Source of the DNA: Patescibacteria group bacterium
GTDB taxonomy: Bacteria; Patescibacteriota; Patescibacteriia; UBA2169
Assembly (NCBI GenBank): GCA_018830465.1
Contig: JAHJSI010000020.1
Span: 1 to 24,788 of the forward strand
Direction of reading: 5' to 3'
Length of the DNA: 24,788 nt
A model generated the notes under the pieces. The model saw only the letters and a list, made by a program, of their open reading frames with translations. It was not told the origin of the DNA and searched no databases. The translations under genes were made by a program, and so were the position numbers. Shown piece by piece: positions 21,930-24,788 of the stretch (the first letter of the stretch is position 1; the number at the start of each line of letters is the position of its first letter).

Positions 21930-22559
21930 ATGTACTCATGTAATATGATCATAGAATTACTAGGCCTATCAGGCGTAAAAATACAATCAAATAATACAGT
22001 AATCCTTCTCTCTCCTCCTTCAGAGAAAAGCGAAATTCGAGCAAGCAGATTTAAGGCAGATTGCATTGTTTTAGGCAATCCTAACGACAAAATCAATGTT
22101 GATCCAAGAGAAGAAAAGCTCTTTATTGTCGACTCTACAGGAGAATATGAAACTAGTGGAATATTCATTTATTGCATATCCAATCCTGAAAAAGGAAACC
22201 CAACTTCTTTAATGTCTTTAATAAAAATTGAAGGAATATCGATTGCGCATTTAGCTTGTCTTGGTAATGATTTAACTGACAATCAATTAGAGCTTTTTGA
22301 AGGAGCTGATATTTTAATTATTCCTGTTGGGGGAAAAGACGTTTTAGACGCAAAACGCGCAAAAGAAATAATTGAAAAAATTGAGCCAAGAATTGTTATT
22401 CCAATGCATTTTGCGCAAAAAAACCTTAAAACAGCTTATGACTCGCAAGAAAAATTCTTTAAAGAAATTGGATCAAACCCTGAAGCGCAAGACAAGGCAA
22501 AAATCACTAAAAAAGAACTGCCACAAGAAACAATGGAAGTTATAAATTTAAAAATATGA
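21930..22559 (+). CDS. Metallo-beta-lactamase-fold protein lacking the HxHxDH motif
   Basis: A 209-residue protein resembling UlaG-type (beta-lactamase_3) MBL-fold hydrolases. IIELLGLSGVKIQSNNTVIL is the usual start of the fold, and STGEYETSGIFI, AHLACLGND (H107) and IPMHF (H160) align with conserved family blocks. The block that should carry the metal-binding SHxHxDH reads LGNPNDK (48-54), with no histidine, so it is probably a pseudoenzyme. The ATG at 21930 has GAGGAG 5 bases upstream. The frame continues upstream to a TTG at 21861, which I reject because it runs through a hairpin. It overlaps the next gene by 4 bases. Confidence 0.75.
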   Translation: MYSCNMIIELLGLSGVKIQSNNTVILLSPPSEKSEIRASRFKADCIVLGNPNDKINVDPREEKLFIVDSTGEYETSGIFIYCISNPEKGNPTSLMSLIKIEGISIAHLACLGNDLTDNQLELFEGADILIIPVGGKDVLDAKRAKEIIEKIEPRIVIPMHFAQKNLKTAYDSQEKFFKEIGSNPEAQDKAKITKKELPQETMEVINLKI

Positions 22560-22816
22560 GCAAAAAACAAAAAAAAGAACAAATGCAGATATTAATTTCA
22601 GTTGCTTTAAGCATGATAATTATCATAAGCATGTGGGCAATTTGGTTTTATCCAGCAAGTATTTCAACTAATAATAAAAGCTCGCTTGGATTTACCAAAT
22701 TTACAAAAGATATTATAAATTCCTTATCAATATTCCAAGATAAATCAAATAAAGAAGCTGAAATTGATGTTGATGATTTACGAGAAAGGGTGTTTGGAGA
22801 CAAAATTGAAAGATAA
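22556..22816 (+). CDS. Small single-pass membrane protein
   Basis: An 86-residue protein with a basic start (MSKKQKKEQMQ), one transmembrane helix (about 11-32, ILISVALSMIIIISMWAIWF) and an acidic, soluble tail ending LRERVFGDKIER. The start overlaps the MBL-fold stop (ATGA) and the stop is 2 bases before gyrA, so it is tightly coupled to both. I recognise no family. The topology suggests a cytoplasmic N-terminus. Confidence 0.65.
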   Translation: MSKKQKKEQMQILISVALSMIIIISMWAIWFYPASISTNNKSSLGFTKFTKDIINSLSIFQDKSNKEAEIDVDDLRERVFGDKIER

Positions 22817-22818
22817 AT

Positions 22819-24788
22819 ATGCCTGAAAAAGACAAATCAGCCGTGAAAGCGGAACAAGATACAATTAAAAAAGAAGAGATAACCCTTGCAAAAATAATGC
22901 CAAGACCGATTGTAAAAGAAATGGAGCAATCATATTTGGATTACGCAATGAGTGTTATCATATCCCGAGCCTTGCCAGATGTTCGTGATGGATTAAAACC
23001 AGTTCACAGGCGCATTCTTTATGCAATGTGGGCATTGGGATTGAAGTCAGGTGGAAAATTTAGAAAATCAGCAACAGTTGTTGGCGAGGTTTTGGGTAAA
23101 TACCATCCTCACGGAGACACCGCTGTTTATGATTCCTTGGTACGAATGGCGCAGGACTTTTCAATGCGCGCGCCTTTGGTTCATGGGCAAGGAAACTTTG
23201 GATCAATGGACGGAGACGGTGCTGCTGCAATGCGCTATTGTATTACTGGCGATTCTCTCCTCCTAACTGACAAAGGAATTATTCCGATTGAAAGTATTGC
23301 GCGAGACGAAGAAGCAAATATCAATCTGCGTGTTCTTAATTATCAAGGTAAAACCGTAAAAACAAACAAATTCTTTAACTCTGGAAAACACCCAATCATT
23401 AATATTGCAACAGAGCAAGGGTATAATATACGTGGATCCTACAACCACCCAATTTTAGTATGGCGCTTGAACGAATTCGGTCAGCCAGATTTTGGATGGA
23501 AACTTTTGGAAGACATTACCACGGATGACTGTGCAATTATCAACCGAGGCGCTTCTCTTTTTGGCAAGCAAAATCTTAGCTTAAAAGCATATCGCCCTAA
23601 ACTTGGCAAAAAACGCAAAAATATTAAATTACCTAAAACAATGAGTAAAGATTTGGCTTTTTTGCTTGGCGCGCTAACTTCAGAAGGAAGTTTCAGCCGA
23701 GGCCAAATCTCTTTTAATAACCAAAATGAAATATTCTACAACAAAGTAAAAAATATAATAATAAAAGAATTTTTAGGGGTTCAACTATATGAAAGAAATA
23801 TGAAAGGAAGCTGCCAAGAACTAAGTATATACCATCAGCAAGCAGTTGAGTTTTTGCATGCAATAGGCCTTTCTAAAACAAAGTCAGACAAAAAAAACAT
23901 CCCATTCTCCGTGCTTGCCTCGCAAAAAAATTGTATAAAACAATTTCTTGTCGGTCTTTTTGAGGGCGATGGGTCGGTTATATGCAAAAAGGACAAACGA
24001 CACAATGGGGAATCTATTGAATTAATATATAATTCAAAAAGCGAGCAATTGATTAGCGAACTCAAAACAGTTTTGCTTAACTTTGGTGTGGCAACTACAT
24101 CACCATATCAAGATAAACGCAATCAATGCTATAAGCTAATCATATCCGGTGTTGATAGTATCTATAATTTCTATAAAAACATAGGGTTTTTCTCAAAAAA
24201 TAAAAAAGAAAAACTGCAACACATAGAAAATATAAGCACAAAAAGGATGAGTAAAAATGACTGGATACCGCATATAACCAAATATCTAAGAAAAAACTAT
24301 GCGCACAAGTTTATACAAAAACACAACTTGGACCGCTACAACAACCTCAAAAGACACCGCAATGCACTAAGGGCCATTCTGAATCCGCGTGATATGCGCA
24401 TGGTTGATTGGTTATTAAAAAATAAATTCTTTTTTAATAAAATAAAAACAATTGAGCGCCCAAAAACAGAAGAAAATGTGTATTCAATCAAAGTAAACAC
24501 TAGCTGCCATTCTTTTATTGCAAATGGTTTTATAAATCACAACACAGAAGTAAAACTAGCGCGCGTTGCGGAAGAAATGCTTACTGGCCTTGAAAAAGAA
24601 ACAGTCGATTTTGCGGACAATTATGATAGCACGCAAAAAGAGCCAACCGTGCTTCCCGCTAATCTGCCAAATCTGCTTTTGAATGGAACGCTCGGCATTG
24701 CCGTTGGAATGGCGACAAATATTCCGCCTCATAACTTAACAGAGCTATGCGACGGCATTACTGCCTTAATTGATGATAATGATATTGA
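22819..24788 (+). CDS. gyrA: DNA gyrase subunit A, interrupted by an intein (partial, 3' end missing)
   Basis: GyrA cuts and rejoins DNA in gyrase, which supercoils the chromosome. The extein is canonical: MSVIISRALPDVRDGLKPVH, RRILYAMWALG, GKYHPHGDTAVYDSLVRMAQ, GNFGSMDGDGAAAMRY with active-site Tyr140, then after the intein TEVKLARVAEEML and NLLLNGTLGIAVGMATNIPP. The whole frame of 656 codons is open from the ATG at 22819 to the window edge. The intein sits directly after the catalytic Tyr, so no gyrase can work until it is spliced. ParC is the alternative, but the breakage-reunion core and context favour GyrA; the C-terminal domain lies beyond the window. Confidence 0.93.
   Translation, partial: MPEKDKSAVKAEQDTIKKEEITLAKIMPRPIVKEMEQSYLDYAMSVIISRALPDVRDGLKPVHRRILYAMWALGLKSGGKFRKSATVVGEVLGKYHPHGDTAVYDSLVRMAQDFSMRAPLVHGQGNFGSMDGDGAAAMRYCITGDSLLLTDKGIIPIESIARDEEANINLRVLNYQGKTVKTNKFFNSGKHPIINIATEQGYNIRGSYNHPILVWRLNEFGQPDFGWKLLEDITTDDCAIINRGASLFGKQNLSLKAYRPKLGKKRKNIKLPKTMSKDLAFLLGALTSEGSFSRGQISFNNQNEIFYNKVKNIIIKEFLGVQLYERNMKGSCQELSIYHQQAVEFLHAIGLSKTKSDKKNIPFSVLASQKNCIKQFLVGLFEGDGSVICKKDKRHNGESIELIYNSKSEQLISELKTVLLNFGVATTSPYQDKRNQCYKLIISGVDSIYNFYKNIGFFSKNKKEKLQHIENISTKRMSKNDWIPHITKYLRKNYAHKFIQKHNLDRYNNLKRHRNALRAILNPRDMRMVDWLLKNKFFFNKIKTIERPKTEENVYSIKVNTSCHSFIANGFINHNTEVKLARVAEEMLTGLEKETVDFADNYDSTQKEPTVLPANLPNLLLNGTLGIAVGMATNIPPHNLTELCDGITALIDDNDI
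23239..24543 (+). mobile_element. gyrA intein with LAGLIDADG homing endonuclease
   Basis: A 435-residue in-frame intein. The N-terminal splicing block is CITGDSLLLTDKG with Cys1. Block B is GSYNHPILVW with His70 (Ser takes the place of the usual Thr). The C-terminal blocks are VYSIKVNTSCHSFIANG and GFINHN, ending H434-N435, and the first extein residue is Thr. The endonuclease has two dodecapeptides: LAFLLGALTSEGSF (23653-23694, E149) and FLVGLFEGDGS (D244). The site, Y^T in AAMRY^TE, is the same as in mycobacterial GyrA inteins. All residues for splicing are present. The endonuclease looks intact, so it may still home. Confidence 0.93.

Noticed and set aside
23239..24543. gyrA broken by an unrelated insertion
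   Set aside because: The inserted stretch is fully open, in frame, and carries all intein splicing and endonuclease motifs at its ends.
1..24788. CRISPR arrays, tRNA and rRNA genes
   Set aside because: I looked through the intergenic gaps and saw no regularly spaced repeats and no cloverleaf or rRNA-like sequence; gaps are mostly under 100 bases.

Overview
The window looks like the chromosome of a Patescibacteria (Candidate Phyla Radiation, CPR) bacterium, or a close relative. The backbone is AT-rich (sampled lines near 27-40% GC). Genes are packed with overlaps of 1-13 bases or gaps of a few bases, and most starts lack a Shine-Dalgarno (SD) sequence. Several families are typical of CPR: small two-helix T4SS-like pilins in tandem, short RelE/YafQ toxin-antitoxin pairs, and a UlaG-type metallo-beta-lactamase-fold protein next to gyrA. 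TGA works as a stop, so the code is not the recoded Gracilibacteria/SR1 type. This placement rests on reading motifs, not on a tree.

Layout. 1-1677: four tandem pilin-like genes (the first cut by the window edge), ending in a bidirectional terminator. 1752-4156: a compositionally foreign block of three exported proteins. Two look like LPP20-type lipoproteins or relatives, and all three have strong SD sites and well-formed promoters, unlike their surroundings. 4296-4906: a RelB/YafQ-like toxin-antitoxin operon with a textbook promoter overlapped by a two-site palindromic operator. 4938-6066: yebC (shortened) and ruvC, with two copies of a 27-bp double-hairpin repeat and what looks like a duplicated yebC start. 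6087-11820: a five-gene sugar cluster (glgA, an APH-family kinase, two GT4 glycosyltransferases, a GalT-like nucleotidyltransferase). 11823-13058: tyrS on the minus strand, divergent from a class A penicillin-binding protein (13159-16077) with Ig-like tail domains. 16116-21635: a minus-strand run rpsA - ftsH - membrane protein - dnaN - DUF721/DciA-like. 21930-24788: a degenerate MBL-fold protein, a small membrane protein, and gyrA, cut by the window end and interrupted by a full intein with a LAGLIDADG homing endonuclease.

How the parts work together. The sugar cluster suggests alpha-glucan or surface polysaccharide synthesis in a minimal genome. The PBP builds peptidoglycan. The minus-strand run couples translation (S1), membrane proteostasis (FtsH) and replication (sliding clamp, possible helicase loader). 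The most notable items are the gyrA intein, the domain-deleted YebC, the foreign lipoprotein block and the MBL-fold pseudoenzyme.
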